From positions 1 to 62,687 of the forward strand of contig CANSTU010000011.1 of NCBI GenBank assembly GCA_947650005.1: a DNA stretch of 62,687 nucleotides, in the 5' to 3' direction. How positions within the stretch are numbered: position 1 is the first letter of the stretch; each line of letters starts with the position of its first letter. Below, in pieces: positions 50,699-61,005 of the stretch. The notes below the pieces were generated by a model. That model saw only the letters and a program-made list of their open reading frames with translations, was not told where the DNA came from and searched no databases. The DNA comes from an uncultured Lachnospiraceae bacterium. GTDB lineage: Bacteria; Bacillota; Clostridia; Lachnospirales; Lachnospiraceae. The position numbers and the translations under genes were made by a program.

Positions 50699-50754
50699 AA
50701 CTTCCTCCTCGCGCCTGCTGCGCTTTTGCATATTTATACAATATTTATTCTATA

Positions 50755-50782
50755 ATATTAACATAAAACCATGGAATGACAA
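50755..50782 (-). promoter_or_regulatory. Promoter candidate of the amino-acid ABC operon
   Basis: TTGTCA (complement of 50777-50782), 16-bp spacer, TAATAT. Moderate match only. Confidence 0.4.
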
Positions 50783-50799
50783 GCGTTATTTTTCACAAA

Positions 50800-50858
50800 A
50801 TAAAAGGAAGATGCCGGAAAAGCTTTGTTTTACTTTTCCAAACACCTTCCATTTTTTA
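50800..50858 (-). terminator. Terminator of acpP
   Basis: Minus strand GGAAG-G-TG...GGAAAAG pairs with CTTTTCC...CA-T-CTTCC, followed by TTTTATTTTG. Bidirectional: plus strand ends in TTTTTT. Confidence 0.82.
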
Positions 50859-50929
50859 TGCATACACCGCCCACTGCTGTCAATCTTTCGTCTGGCCTCC
50901 CTCTCGTAAGCTTTGTCATGCAGATCTCC

Positions 50930-51163
50930 TCAGGCTTCGATTCCCTGCTCTTTTAAGTATTCCACAACATCTCCCACAGTGACTAGTTTCTCCAGATCTT
51001 CGGCAGGGATCTCCACACCATATTCCTCCTCCACCGCCATAACCAGTTCAAACAGATCCAGGGAATCCGCGCCCAGATCGTCCTTGAAGGAAGAATCCTC
51101 AGTAATGGAAACGCCTTCCAGATTCAACTGCTCCTGAATGATCGTAATCACTTTCTCTAACAT
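50930..51163 (-). CDS. acpP: Acyl carrier protein
   Basis: A 77-residue, acidic, all-helical protein. The phosphopantetheine attachment Ser is in [19 protein letters not shown]; the N-terminus [13 protein letters not shown] and the C-terminus [12 protein letters not shown] are those of fatty-acid-type ACPs. The ATG at 51163 follows AAAGGAGACAACGAG. It lies as a single gene between rsmI and the amino-acid ABC genes rather than in a fab operon, with its own terminator, so it may be a second ACP or the relocated main copy. Confidence 0.95.
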   Translation of the reverse strand: MLEKVITIIQEQLNLEGVSITEDSSFKDDLGADSLDLFELVMAVEEEYGVEIPAEDLEKLVTVGDVVEYLKEQGIEA

Positions 51164-51228
51164 CTCGTTGTCTCCTTTTGTTTGATTTTTGTTTGATACC
51201 CAAAGCATATGCTCTGCACTCTTATTTG

Positions 51229-52086
51229 TCAACCTCTTTCTGACAATTCCAGCAGGCCTTGGTACACATCCCGTCTGCTGATCCCACGATCCTTCGCCAC
51301 AAGTCGCATGGCCTCTTTCCTGTCTCTACCCTGTCCTTCATAAAGCCCCATATGTTCCTCCAGGGACATCTTCTGCCAGGCTGCCTCCCTTTCCCGCGCT
51401 TTCTCCTGACGGCTTCTGCCCTCCAGCACCAGTACATATTCTCCTCGGGGCTCCCTTTCTTCATACCAGCACAACGCGTTGTCCAGCGTAGTCGCCATAA
51501 CCGACTCGAACTTTTTCGTCAGCTCCCGGCATAGCGTGACTTTCCGATCCCCCAACGCTTCGTACAGCCGCTGCAATGTCTTCTTCAGGCGGTGGGGCGC
51601 TTCATATAGGATAATTGTACGGGATTCCTCCCGCAACTCCTCCATGACCGCTTCCAATTCCCTCTTATCTTCAAAGGGAAGGAACCCTTCAAAACAAAAC
51701 CGCCGAGTGGACAGTCCCGAAAGGGTTAAAGCCGTAATGCAGGCCGACGGTCCCGGAAGGGATGTTACAGAGATTCCAGCCTCCATGCACATACGCACTA
51801 AGACCTCACCAGGGTCGGAAATGGCCGGCGTCCCGGCATCCGTGATCAGCGCAATATCCACTCCTGCCTGAAGCCGCCCGATGAGTTCATGCGCCTTCTC
51901 CACCTTATTATATTCGTGGTAGCTGGTGATGGGTGTGTGTATCTGAAAATAATTCAGCAGTTTCAGGCTGTTGCGCGTGTCCTCCGCCGCGATCAGATCT
52001 ACCCCGCGCAGCGTCTCTTCCACTCGGGGCGTCATATCCCTGAGATTTCCGATGGGCGTTGCACATAAATAAAGTGTTCCCGCCAT
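51229..52086 (-). CDS. rsmI: 16S rRNA (cytidine(1402)-2'-O)-methyltransferase
   Basis: Methylates C1402 of 16S rRNA in the decoding centre. The 285-residue tetrapyrrole-methylase-fold protein has [51 protein letters not shown] (SAM loop), [18 protein letters not shown] and [12 protein letters not shown], all RsmI hallmarks. I use the ATG at 52086, which matches family starts, though the ribosome-binding site (AAGG) lies 13 bases away. It lies downstream of the TrmN6-like gene, as in Bacillus (yabB-yazA-rsmI), here without yazA between. Confidence 0.96.
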   Translation of the reverse strand: MAGTLYLCATPIGNLRDMTPRVEETLRGVDLIAAEDTRNSLKLLNYFQIHTPITSYHEYNKVEKAHELIGRLQAGVDIALITDAGTPAISDPGEVLVRMCMEAGISVTSLPGPSACITALTLSGLSTRRFCFEGFLPFEDKRELEAVMEELREESRTIILYEAPHRLKKTLQRLYEALGDRKVTLCRELTKKFESVMATTLDNALCWYEEREPRGEYVLVLEGRSRQEKAREREAAWQKMSLEEHMGLYEGQGRDRKEAMRLVAKDRGISRRDVYQGLLELSERG

Positions 52087-52172
52087 GTCAATAACCACGC
52101 CTTTCCACAACCTGTAAGCCTACTCCTCTAAGATAATAACTGATGTCTTAAAAATTATCAATAGGAACCTGA

Positions 52173-52928
52173 TCAATAGCCATAAATATCGCAGATTTCT
52201 TCTGTATAGACAAAAGGTTCCCGATAAATGATCAACGGCTTTTCCACCGTCAGCCTGCTCCTGCCGCCCTTCCTGGCCTCCAGAAGCACCATATTCGGCT
52301 CCCTGTCCGCAAAAGCATGCACCATCTTCAGCCGCTTGGGCTCCAATGCAGCTTTACAGAGCGTCACCATAATTTCTGCCAGCCGGAAAGGCCGATGAAC
52401 CAGAAAAAAGCCGCCGCCTGGCCGAAGCAGCCAGGCCGCCGCGCGCACCACATCCTGAAAGGTACACTTGACCTCATGCCGGGCGACCGCCTTGGGAGCG
52501 TCCGGATTTTTCAGGCCATGCCCTCCTATCATATAGGGCGGGTTACAAGTTACCACGTCAAAAGAAGCGGCTGGAAACAAATCTGCCGCTTCTCTGATGT
52601 CCCCCTGCATAATGCGAATCTTTTCTTCCAGGCCATTCAGGCGCACACTCCTCGTCGCCATATCCGCGCTGTCCGGCTGGATCTCCAGTCCGGTAAGATG
52701 GGCAGCCTCGCTCTTTGCCTCCAGCAGAAGGGGAAGGATCCCCGTGCCCGTGCCTAGATCCATCACCCGTTCTCCGGGTTTGATCCGCACAAAACCAGAT
52801 AGAAGCACCGCATCCATGCCAAAGCAGAACCGTTCGGGGTCCTGGATGATCCCATAGCCATTCCTCTGCAGTTCGTCCAACCGCTCCCCTTCCTTTAGTT
52901 CTACCTCATTCCAGTTTGGATTTCGCAT
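52173..52928 (-). CDS. tRNA1(Val) (adenine(37)-N6)-methyltransferase family protein (YabB/TrmN6-like)
   Basis: A 251-residue SAM-dependent methyltransferase. Motif I is VMDLGTGTGILPLLL; motif IV NPPYMIGG is typical of N6-adenine methyltransferases, and FFLVHRPFRLAEIM is the family block. The ATG at 52928 follows GGAGAAGCAGG and lies 23 bp inside the end of ricT, so the genes are coupled. Position next to rsmI, ricT and holB agrees with yabB. The tRNA target is inferred from E. coli YfiC/TrmN6. Confidence 0.9.
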   Translation of the reverse strand: MRNPNWNEVELKEGERLDELQRNGYGIIQDPERFCFGMDAVLLSGFVRIKPGERVMDLGTGTGILPLLLEAKSEAAHLTGLEIQPDSADMATRSVRLNGLEEKIRIMQGDIREAADLFPAASFDVVTCNPPYMIGGHGLKNPDAPKAVARHEVKCTFQDVVRAAAWLLRPGGGFFLVHRPFRLAEIMVTLCKAALEPKRLKMVHAFADREPNMVLLEARKGGRSRLTVEKPLIIYREPFVYTEEICDIYGY

Positions 52929-53811
52929 CCTGCTTCTCCAGCTTTTCCAATTCCTTGAGTTCCTTTTCATTTACATCGTTCTTCTTGTTTTTTCCGTGTC
53001 TTCTGCGAAAACGCAGCTGTTCCAGATGATATTCCCGAATCTCCTTTTCATCGTCCACATTCACGATCACCTTCACGAGCTGGCGTAGCACATTTACGCT
53101 GGAGACCTCCCCCTTCAGCCCGTCGTCAGTGGTGACATAGTCCCCGATACCAGGCAGGCGGCGGTTCAGCTCCTCATACGTCTCTTCCTCGTGCTTTAGG
53201 CAGCACATCAGGCGTCCGCATACACCGGATATCTTGGTGGGATTGAGCGACAGGTTCTGTTCCTTTGCCATTTTAATCGAAACGGGAACGAACTCTGACA
53301 GATGCCCATGACAGCAAAGCTGCCGCCCACAGATGCCGATTCCCCCCAGGATCTTCGTTTCATCCCGGACGCCGATCTGCCGCAATTCAATCCTAGTCTT
53401 GAACACGCCGGCCAAATCCTTTACCAGTTCCCGAAAGTCGATCCGTCCGTCTGCGGTAAAATAGAACAATACCTTATTATTATCGAAAGTATACTCCGCG
53501 TCAATGAGCTTCATGTCCAGGTTATGCTTGGCAATCTTCTCTTGACAGATGCGGAAAGCGTCCTTTTCCTTTACTTTGTTGGCTGCTTCCTGCTCATCGT
53601 CCCTTTCATTGGCGATCCGCAGAATGGGCTTCAGGGGCTGAACCACCTTGCTCTCATCCACCTCGCGGATCCCGCCCACTACAGTTCCATACTCCACTCC
53701 CCGGGCGGTTTCCACAATGACGTGGTCTCCCCCCTTTATCTCAAACCGAACCGGGTCAAAATAATAAATTTTTCCCGCGGTCCGGAACCTTACTCCCACT
53801 ATTCTTACCAT
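52906..53811 (-). CDS. ricT: PSP1-domain protein RicT (YaaT)
   Basis: A 301-residue protein with the PSP1 C-terminal-homology domain: MVRIVGVRFRTAGKIYYFDP, VIVETARGVEYGTVVG, and the Cys cluster ICGRQLCCHGHLSEFVPVSIKMAKEQNLSLNPTKISGVCGRLMCCL, given here only in part as CGRQLCC ... CGRLMCC. In Bacillus RicT works with RicA and RicF on RNase Y-dependent mRNA processing and carries Fe-S clusters on these Cys. The basic C-terminal tail (RFRRRHGKNKK) is longer than usual. It follows holB after 14 bp, as in B. subtilis. Confidence 0.93.
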   Translation of the reverse strand: MVRIVGVRFRTAGKIYYFDPVRFEIKGGDHVIVETARGVEYGTVVGGIREVDESKVVQPLKPILRIANERDDEQEAANKVKEKDAFRICQEKIAKHNLDMKLIDAEYTFDNNKVLFYFTADGRIDFRELVKDLAGVFKTRIELRQIGVRDETKILGGIGICGRQLCCHGHLSEFVPVSIKMAKEQNLSLNPTKISGVCGRLMCCLKHEEETYEELNRRLPGIGDYVTTDDGLKGEVSSVNVLRQLVKVIVNVDDEKEIREYHLEQLRFRRRHGKNKKNDVNEKELKELEKLEKQDAKSKLE

Positions 53812-53825
53812 CTATCATCCTCCTT

Positions 53826-54815
53826 CTAATTTTCCCGGATTGTCAGACACAAAAGCTGCATGGTTAAGTCAAAGTTCACATTGGATGAAAGCCTGATCCT
53901 GGCTTTCTCCAGCGCATCCAGGACCGATTCAATCCCTTCATAGCTTGTCCTGTCAGCTTCTTTTCTAATATACTTTATTTCTTCTTTAAAAATCAAGTGG
54001 TTCACATCATTTGTGGCCTTAAAAAGCAGCACATCCCGGTACCAAATGGAAATTAGATCCAGATAATCCGTCACATCCATTTTATACTCCCCGATATGCT
54101 TTATCGCCGCTACAATTTCAGCAATTTCCATATCATGGATATATTTTAAAAGCATTACCGCTTCTTCTTTCACCTTGTCAAAATCTTCGCTGGAAGCCAG
54201 AAGTTTAGCCCGGCCGATATTTCCTCTGGCAAACGCAACGCACACGTTCGCCTTGTAATCCGGCGTTTCGAGTTCTTCCATCAGATATTTCCGAACGATA
54301 TCGTCTCGCACCGGTTTCATGTCCAGCACCACGCACCGGCTTGCGATGGTGGGGAGCAGGGCCTCCACGCCGGCGGTAAGGATCATGATCATCCCATAGG
54401 CCGGCGGCTCCTCCAGCGTCTTTAGAAGGGCATTCTGCGCCTGCGGCGTCATCTTCTCGCCCTCGTTGATAATATATATTTTATGGGGCGAGGCATAGGG
54501 CTTGATCGCCATATCATTATTCACCTGCCGCCTGATATCCTCCACACCGATGCTTCCCGGTTTCTCATGGGTCACCCGAATGATGTCGGGATGATTGCCG
54601 GAGAGCGCCTGTCGGCAGGAATGACATTCCCCACAGGGTTCTGCACCCTGCTTTTCGCACTGCAGGGTGCGGGCAAAGAGCCGTGCAATGAACTCCTTGC
54701 CTGAATCCTTCTCCCCGTTGATGATATATGCATGGGGCAGTTTCCCTGTCCGCAGTACATTGCTCAGATATTCCTTAATCGCATCCTGTCCGTATATCTC
54801 GTCGAATCCTGCCAT
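53826..54815 (-). CDS. holB: DNA polymerase III subunit delta'
   Basis: A 329-residue AAA+ clamp-loader subunit: GQDAIKEYLSNVLRTGKLPHAY, P-loop variant INGEKDSGKEFIA, zinc-binding CEKQGAEPCGECHSC, IYIINEGEKMTPQAQNALLKTLEEPP and ASRCVVLDM (sensor 1/SRC). It loads the sliding clamp during replication. The ATG at 54815 follows a run of G and overlaps the kinase stop. Its place between a nucleotide kinase and ricT is the conserved tmk-holB-yaaT arrangement. Confidence 0.96.
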   Translation of the reverse strand: MAGFDEIYGQDAIKEYLSNVLRTGKLPHAYIINGEKDSGKEFIARLFARTLQCEKQGAEPCGECHSCRQALSGNHPDIIRVTHEKPGSIGVEDIRRQVNNDMAIKPYASPHKIYIINEGEKMTPQAQNALLKTLEEPPAYGMIMILTAGVEALLPTIASRCVVLDMKPVRDDIVRKYLMEELETPDYKANVCVAFARGNIGRAKLLASSEDFDKVKEEAVMLLKYIHDMEIAEIVAAIKHIGEYKMDVTDYLDLISIWYRDVLLFKATNDVNHLIFKEEIKYIRKEADRTSYEGIESVLDALEKARIRLSSNVNFDLTMQLLCLTIREN

Positions 54816-54817
54816 GG

Positions 54818-55420
54818 TCACATGCCCCCCTTTTCCCTCTCTTCGGCCATATACATCCGAAGTTGCCCTAAACATTCCTCCAGGTCATCGTTTCGGAAAC
54901 GCCTTCGAATCCCAGCATCCCGAATTTTTTCCTCCCGAAAGTCCTCTGCGTCGGCCAGAAATCTTCTGCACATTTCTTCGTATTTGGGCTCCTCCTGCGC
55001 GCGCTCCCGTCTCAAGGCACGCTGTAAGCGCTCCCCGTCGTCCAGTTCGATGTAGAGCGGTATCACACGATCTTTTCCGAAATAGTCCCTCACCCGACAG
55101 AAGGATTCTAAGGTTCCCGTCAGCAGACAGTCTTCCCGCTCCCCGTCGATTCGTCCGTCATCCACGGTAAAATAGTGCCACGGGCCATGCCATGTCTGAT
55201 AGACCCGATCCTCTATGACCCGTCCCTCCACTTTCAGCCGGGCAAGCCCTTCTTCGTCCGTGAAAAAATACTCCCTCCCGTTTACCTCCCCCGCCCTCAT
55301 TGGACGGGTGGTATATGGGATCAGCGTCCGCAGACCGGATTTCCCGCCGTCCAGCAGCCTCCGATAGATGGTATCCTTTCCCGAAGAGCTTTTTCCCATA
55401 ATATAAAAGATCAATCCCAT
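54818..55420 (-). CDS. Guanylate kinase-family protein in the tmk position
   Basis: A 200-residue P-loop nucleotide kinase. The P-loop reads IMGKSSSGKDT, unlike the common GPSGVGKGT of Gmk. The guanylate-kinase-like part has LIPYTTRPMRAGEVNGREYFFT (TTRxPRxGExxGxxYxF motif), the TWHGPWHYFTVDDG block and REEKIRDAGIRR. It occupies the slot of thymidylate kinase (tmk) next to holB in Bacillus, yet its motifs are of Gmk, so I name it only to family. The lid Arg residues and length fit an active enzyme. It may phosphorylate GMP, or be an atypical second copy. Confidence 0.87.
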   Translation of the reverse strand: MGLIFYIMGKSSSGKDTIYRRLLDGGKSGLRTLIPYTTRPMRAGEVNGREYFFTDEEGLARLKVEGRVIEDRVYQTWHGPWHYFTVDDGRIDGEREDCLLTGTLESFCRVRDYFGKDRVIPLYIELDDGERLQRALRRERAQEEPKYEEMCRRFLADAEDFREEKIRDAGIRRRFRNDDLEECLGQLRMYMAEEREKGGM

Positions 55421-55549
55421 ACATTTACCGTCCTGTTTTCTCTCTCCAGGGCAGGAATCTGCCTCCTTTTGATTCCGCTGCCTGATTCTTCCTGCCGCGC
55501 CCTTTGCGGTTTTCCGAATCCTGTACTCTAAATTTGCGCAACATCTTCT

Positions 55550-57248
<1,699 letters not shown>

Positions 57249-58661
57249 TTAAGCTTCAACCACTCTCAGCTGGTTCGTCTTGCCTGAAACGCCTAACGGT
57301 ACGCCAGCGGTAATAATGACACGATCCCCCTTCTCCAGATAGCCTGCATCCACGGCCGCCTCCACAGCCTCCCGGAACAGATCCTCTGCCGTGTTTTCCT
57401 CGTGGATCAGAAGTGGCATCACGCCCCATTGCAGATTGAGCTGCCTCCATACCAGGCGTTTTACCGTACAGCCTATGATCTGGCAGCCCGGTTTGAACTG
57501 GGAAATCATACTCGCCGTAAATCCGGACATGGTCACGCAAATGATCGCTTTCACATCCAGATCCGCAGCCAATGTACAGGTGGCATGGGAAATGGCCGTG
57601 GTGATGTTGTTTCCCTCCGGCGCCTCCCGTTTCTTCAGCCTTCCCGCAAAGTCGATATCCGCTTCCGTCCGCTCCGCGATCCGTCCCATGGTCTGCACCG
57701 CTTCCACTGGATACTGTCCTTGCGCGCTCTCCCCGGAAAGCATGATGGCCGTAGTCCCGTCATAGATGGCATTAGCGATATCCGTGGTCTCCGCACGAGT
57801 AGGACGGGGATTATGAATCATGGATTCCAGCATCTGCGTAGCCGTTATCACCTGTTTTCCCCTGGATACCGCCTTCTTGATGATCTGTTTCTGCAGGATG
57901 GGTACTTCTTCCAAAGGCACCTCCACGCCCATATCGCCCCTGGCCACCATGATCCCGTCGGATACTTCTATAATCTCATCCAGATTTTTAATTCCTTGCA
58001 TGTTTTCGATCTTGGAAACGATCATAATCCTGGAATTATGGGCTTCCAGGATTTTTCGGATTTCCAACACGTCCTCCTTACTCCTCACAAAAGAAGCCGC
58101 AATGATGTCGAATCCCTGGTCGATTCCAAATAGAATATCCTTCCTGTCCGCCTCGCTAAGATAGGGCATGGACAGCTCTGCCCCCGGCACGTTCACGCCT
58201 TTATGGTTAGAAACGGGACCTCCGTTGACCACATGGCATATGATATCCGTATCCCTGATCTCCTCCACCTTCATTTCGATCAGGCCGTCGTCGATCAGGA
58301 TGGTGGTGCCTACGCTGATATCATTGATCAGGTTTTTATACGTAATAGAAGCCTGCTGGCTGCTCCCCATCACCTCCCGGGTGGTCAAAGTGAACTTATC
58401 TCCGGCCGTAAGTTCTGCCCGTCCGCCCTCAAAATCCTTCAAGCGAATCTCAGGCCCTTTCGTATCCAACAAAGCGGCAATAGGCAGGTTCAATTCCTTA
58501 CTTACCCGACGCATCCGATCATATTTTTCCCCCTGTTCCTCATGCGTTCCATGGGAGAAATTAAAACGGGCCACATTCATCCCAGCCTGCATCAACTCCC
58601 TCAGCTTTTCTTCGCTTTCCGATGCAGGGCCTATCGTACAGATAATCTTTGTTTTTCTCAT
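57249..58661 (-). CDS. pyk: Pyruvate kinase
   Basis: Final step of glycolysis: PEP + ADP to pyruvate + ATP. The 470-residue enzyme starts MRKTKIICTIGPAS, with ALLDTKGPEIR, MIVSKIENMQGIKNLDEII (catalytic Lys), MVARGDMGVEVPLEEVP, and the C-terminal MSGFTASMISQFKPGC allosteric region. It has no C-terminal PEP-utiliser extension, unlike Bacillus Pyk. Start ATG 58661 is preceded by an upstream ATG at 58673 that lies too close to GGAAAGG. A two-hairpin repeat occupies the gap upstream. Confidence 0.97.
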   Translation of the reverse strand: MRKTKIICTIGPASESEEKLRELMQAGMNVARFNFSHGTHEEQGEKYDRMRRVSKELNLPIAALLDTKGPEIRLKDFEGGRAELTAGDKFTLTTREVMGSSQQASITYKNLINDISVGTTILIDDGLIEMKVEEIRDTDIICHVVNGGPVSNHKGVNVPGAELSMPYLSEADRKDILFGIDQGFDIIAASFVRSKEDVLEIRKILEAHNSRIMIVSKIENMQGIKNLDEIIEVSDGIMVARGDMGVEVPLEEVPILQKQIIKKAVSRGKQVITATQMLESMIHNPRPTRAETTDIANAIYDGTTAIMLSGESAQGQYPVEAVQTMGRIAERTEADIDFAGRLKKREAPEGNNITTAISHATCTLAADLDVKAIICVTMSGFTASMISQFKPGCQIIGCTVKRLVWRQLNLQWGVMPLLIHEENTAEDLFREAVEAAVDAGYLEKGDRVIITAGVPLGVSGKTNQLRVVEA

Positions 58662-58748
58662 ATTAATAACCATACCTTTCCGTAACCTGCGAATTTGGGC
58701 TGCAGGCACAAATTTGCGTTTGAAAAATTTATTCTTCCCACGAATCTC

Positions 58749-58850
58749 TTATGCCTGCTTTAGCAGGCATAAATTCATGGTTGAAAAATGGCTGCAAAGA
58801 CATTTTTCAGTCTAAGCTCCCATCTGAGCACACACTTGAATCAGTTATCG
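58749..58850. repeat. Dispersed two-hairpin repeat, copy upstream of pyk
   Basis: Perfect hairpin ATGCCTGC-ttta-GCAGGCAT (58751-58770), AAATTCATGG, hairpin TGAAAAATG-gctgcaaaga-CATTTTTCA (58782-58809), then TCTAAGCTCCCATCTG and a degenerate TTGAATCAG. Closest to the copy at 4403. Confidence 0.7.
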
Positions 58851-58877
58851 GAAACCCTTGTTTCCTGCACCAGCTTT

Positions 58878-60338
58878 CTACGCAATCACCGGGAGATGGG
58901 GCGTTCCGTCTTCCGCCTTTATCACCCCCTGCAAGTTCAGTCCCTGTCTTCCGTACTCCTCCAGCCGAGCTATCAACTCCTGCGTCAGGAATTCCCCGGG
59001 CACTGCCAGAGGAATTCCCGGCGGATACAGGTTCACATAATCGCTTGCGCTTCGCCCTGCTGCCTCCGAAAGCGGACACATCATCCTGGGAGCTTCCAGG
59101 GCCTCATACAAGGGCACGGAAGGCTGCAAGATAGGGTAAGGCAGATTGCCATCTTCTCCGCATCCTGGAGCCATCCAAACGCCTTTTGGAACCCTTCCCT
59201 GACTCATACGCTTGTCCAGATCCCACAGTGCGTCGCTTAAACGCATCAACCCTTCTTCTTTATCCCAAGGCGTCAAAATAGCTGTCACATAACTGTCTCC
59301 GGCCATCTCCATCTGTAGATGGTAGCGGGCCAACATCTCTTTATATAGAAAACCGCCCCAAAGCCCTGTGCCCTGCGCTGCTATCAAAAGTTTTCCCTCG
59401 TCATAATCTTTCATACGCCCCTGCCTCATGATTTCCCTTCCCGAAAGGACGATCTGATCAAGCCCGGCCAAACCGGCATGAAATTCGTCCAGTAGGAGAG
59501 AAAAGGCCTCCATGGTCTGCCTTCCTTTTGCCTCCATCAACCGCACACAGGCGTCTATGCTTCCCATCAGCAGATAGGATGGGCTGCTAGTTTGATAGAT
59601 TTCCTCAAATCTTCTGATTCGCTCCCGGTCTATCCTATCCCCATTCGCATGCAGAAGGGCGGTCTGTGTCAAAGCAGGGAGGGTCTTATGCAGGCTCTGT
59701 ATCACCAAATCCGCGCCCTGGCGAACCGGGCTCTCCGGCCATCCCCTGGCAAATCCCAGATGGGCGCCGTGGGCCGCATCCACGATCAGAGGAATCCCCC
59801 TCCGATGCGCCGCCGCCGCAATGGCCTCCACGTCTGAAACGACTCCATCATAGGTGGGGGATGTGATAACCACCGCTGCCGTATCAGGGTAACGCATAAG
59901 CGCTTCTTCCACCTGCTCCGGCAAAACAGCATCCGCAATCCCCCATCCCCCAACCACGCCCGGATAGAGATAGACCGGCTCCAACCTGCGCAAATATATG
60001 GTATGGTATACGCTGCGGTGACAGTTTCTGGCTACCAAAACCCGGCTTCCCTGCCGTGCCGCAGCAGAGAGCGCAGTTAGAATACCTGCTGTGGAACCGT
60101 TTACCAGGAAAAAAGTCTCCTCTGCGCCGAATACGGATGCCGCCCTTTCCTTTGCCTCTTTCAGAATCCCTTCTGACCTGTGCAGATTGTCAAACCCCTC
60201 AATCTCCGTAATATCCGAGAAAGCAACCTGTTTTAGCGGCCCGATCTCCTGCGGCATATTTCGTTTATGTCCGGGCATATGAAATGGATAATAGTCCGAA
60301 GAAGCATACTCTTCCAACCATTCCAACAGACTCCTCAC
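58878..60338 (-). CDS. Orn/Lys/Arg decarboxylase-family PLP enzyme (YaaO-like)
   Basis: A 486-residue fold-type I PLP enzyme: YYPFHMPGHKRNMP at the N-terminus, FFLVNGSTAGILTAL, VVITSPTYDGVVSD, LIVDAAHGAHLGF and the PLP Lys in VIQSLHKTLPALTQTALLH. A C-terminal decarboxylase domain includes NLYPPGIPLAVPGE. It decarboxylates arginine, lysine or ornithine to a polyamine precursor; the exact substrate is not shown by sequence. It heads the conserved yaaO-tmk-holB neighbourhood, here with pyk and glpK between. It overlaps the HD gene by 4 bp. Confidence 0.92.
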   Translation of the reverse strand: MRSLLEWLEEYASSDYYPFHMPGHKRNMPQEIGPLKQVAFSDITEIEGFDNLHRSEGILKEAKERAASVFGAEETFFLVNGSTAGILTALSAAARQGSRVLVARNCHRSVYHTIYLRRLEPVYLYPGVVGGWGIADAVLPEQVEEALMRYPDTAAVVITSPTYDGVVSDVEAIAAAAHRRGIPLIVDAAHGAHLGFARGWPESPVRQGADLVIQSLHKTLPALTQTALLHANGDRIDRERIRRFEEIYQTSSPSYLLMGSIDACVRLMEAKGRQTMEAFSLLLDEFHAGLAGLDQIVLSGREIMRQGRMKDYDEGKLLIAAQGTGLWGGFLYKEMLARYHLQMEMAGDSYVTAILTPWDKEEGLMRLSDALWDLDKRMSQGRVPKGVWMAPGCGEDGNLPYPILQPSVPLYEALEAPRMMCPLSEAAGRSASDYVNLYPPGIPLAVPGEFLTQELIARLEEYGRQGLNLQGVIKAEDGTPHLPVIA

Positions 60339-60910
60339 CTGTTCGCTGCCCTCCTCAATAAAACGCTTCCTCTCTTTTCATTTCTCAGACGCAGTGTTTC
60401 CAGTAGAGAACAGTATTTATCCGCAGCCGTTACGATCCAGGCTTCTCTGCACTGAGGTGGTACGGCCGTAAGCGGCCACATATGTTTTTTAATAATATCC
60501 TGTTCCCTCCGTGAAAGCCGATACTCCCGTTTCGCATTTTCCAGCGCAATCTGGGGATGGCGGAAACCGTGCAGGTTGCGGATTCCCTTGAATTGCGTAT
60601 GCTTGTGCCAATCGTATAGAAAATAGTCATGCAGCAGCGCACCGCGCACCAGGGCACGTTCATTGCTCCTAATCCCCAGCTTTTCAAGCTTTTCCATGAT
60701 TTCCAGGCTACATTCCGCCACACTGACACAATGATTGTGGACGGATACCGTACCATGCTGGATATCCATGCGGGTCCGTTGGAAATTGGAGGATTTCAGA
60801 ATATCCTTTCCGTACCTATGGATCCTAAGAAGGATCTGTCTTCTGTGTTCCTGCCTTTTCCTATATTTATCGCTCAGTGTAGCCATCTCTTTCCTTACCC
60901 TAAATATCAT
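60335..60910 (-). CDS. HD-domain phosphohydrolase-like protein
   Basis: About 191 residues. The metal ligands of an HD domain are visible as VHNHCVSVAECSLE, ALLHDYFLYDWH and RHPQIALENAK, with a later AADKYCS. The fold cuts phosphate esters, often of nucleotides. The start is uncertain: ATG 60910 follows AGAGGAAAAGCG, ATG 60886 follows AAGGAAAGAG. It is coupled to the decarboxylase downstream by a 4-bp overlap. Its substrate is unknown. Confidence 0.82.
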   Translation of the reverse strand: MIFRVRKEMATLSDKYRKRQEHRRQILLRIHRYGKDILKSSNFQRTRMDIQHGTVSVHNHCVSVAECSLEIMEKLEKLGIRSNERALVRGALLHDYFLYDWHKHTQFKGIRNLHGFRHPQIALENAKREYRLSRREQDIIKKHMWPLTAVPPQCREAWIVTAADKYCSLLETLRLRNEKRGSVLLRRAANR

Positions 60911-61005
60911 CTTCGCTTTTCCTCTATTCTGCAGTTCCATACCCAACTTACGCTGTAGTCACGCTGTTCACTGATATATCGCCTATTTTGCGTACTAATC
61001 CGTCT

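Noticed and set aside
58662-58877. Leader or riboswitch for pyk
   Set aside because: The structure is explained by a copy of the dispersed repeat; no known riboswitch core is visible.
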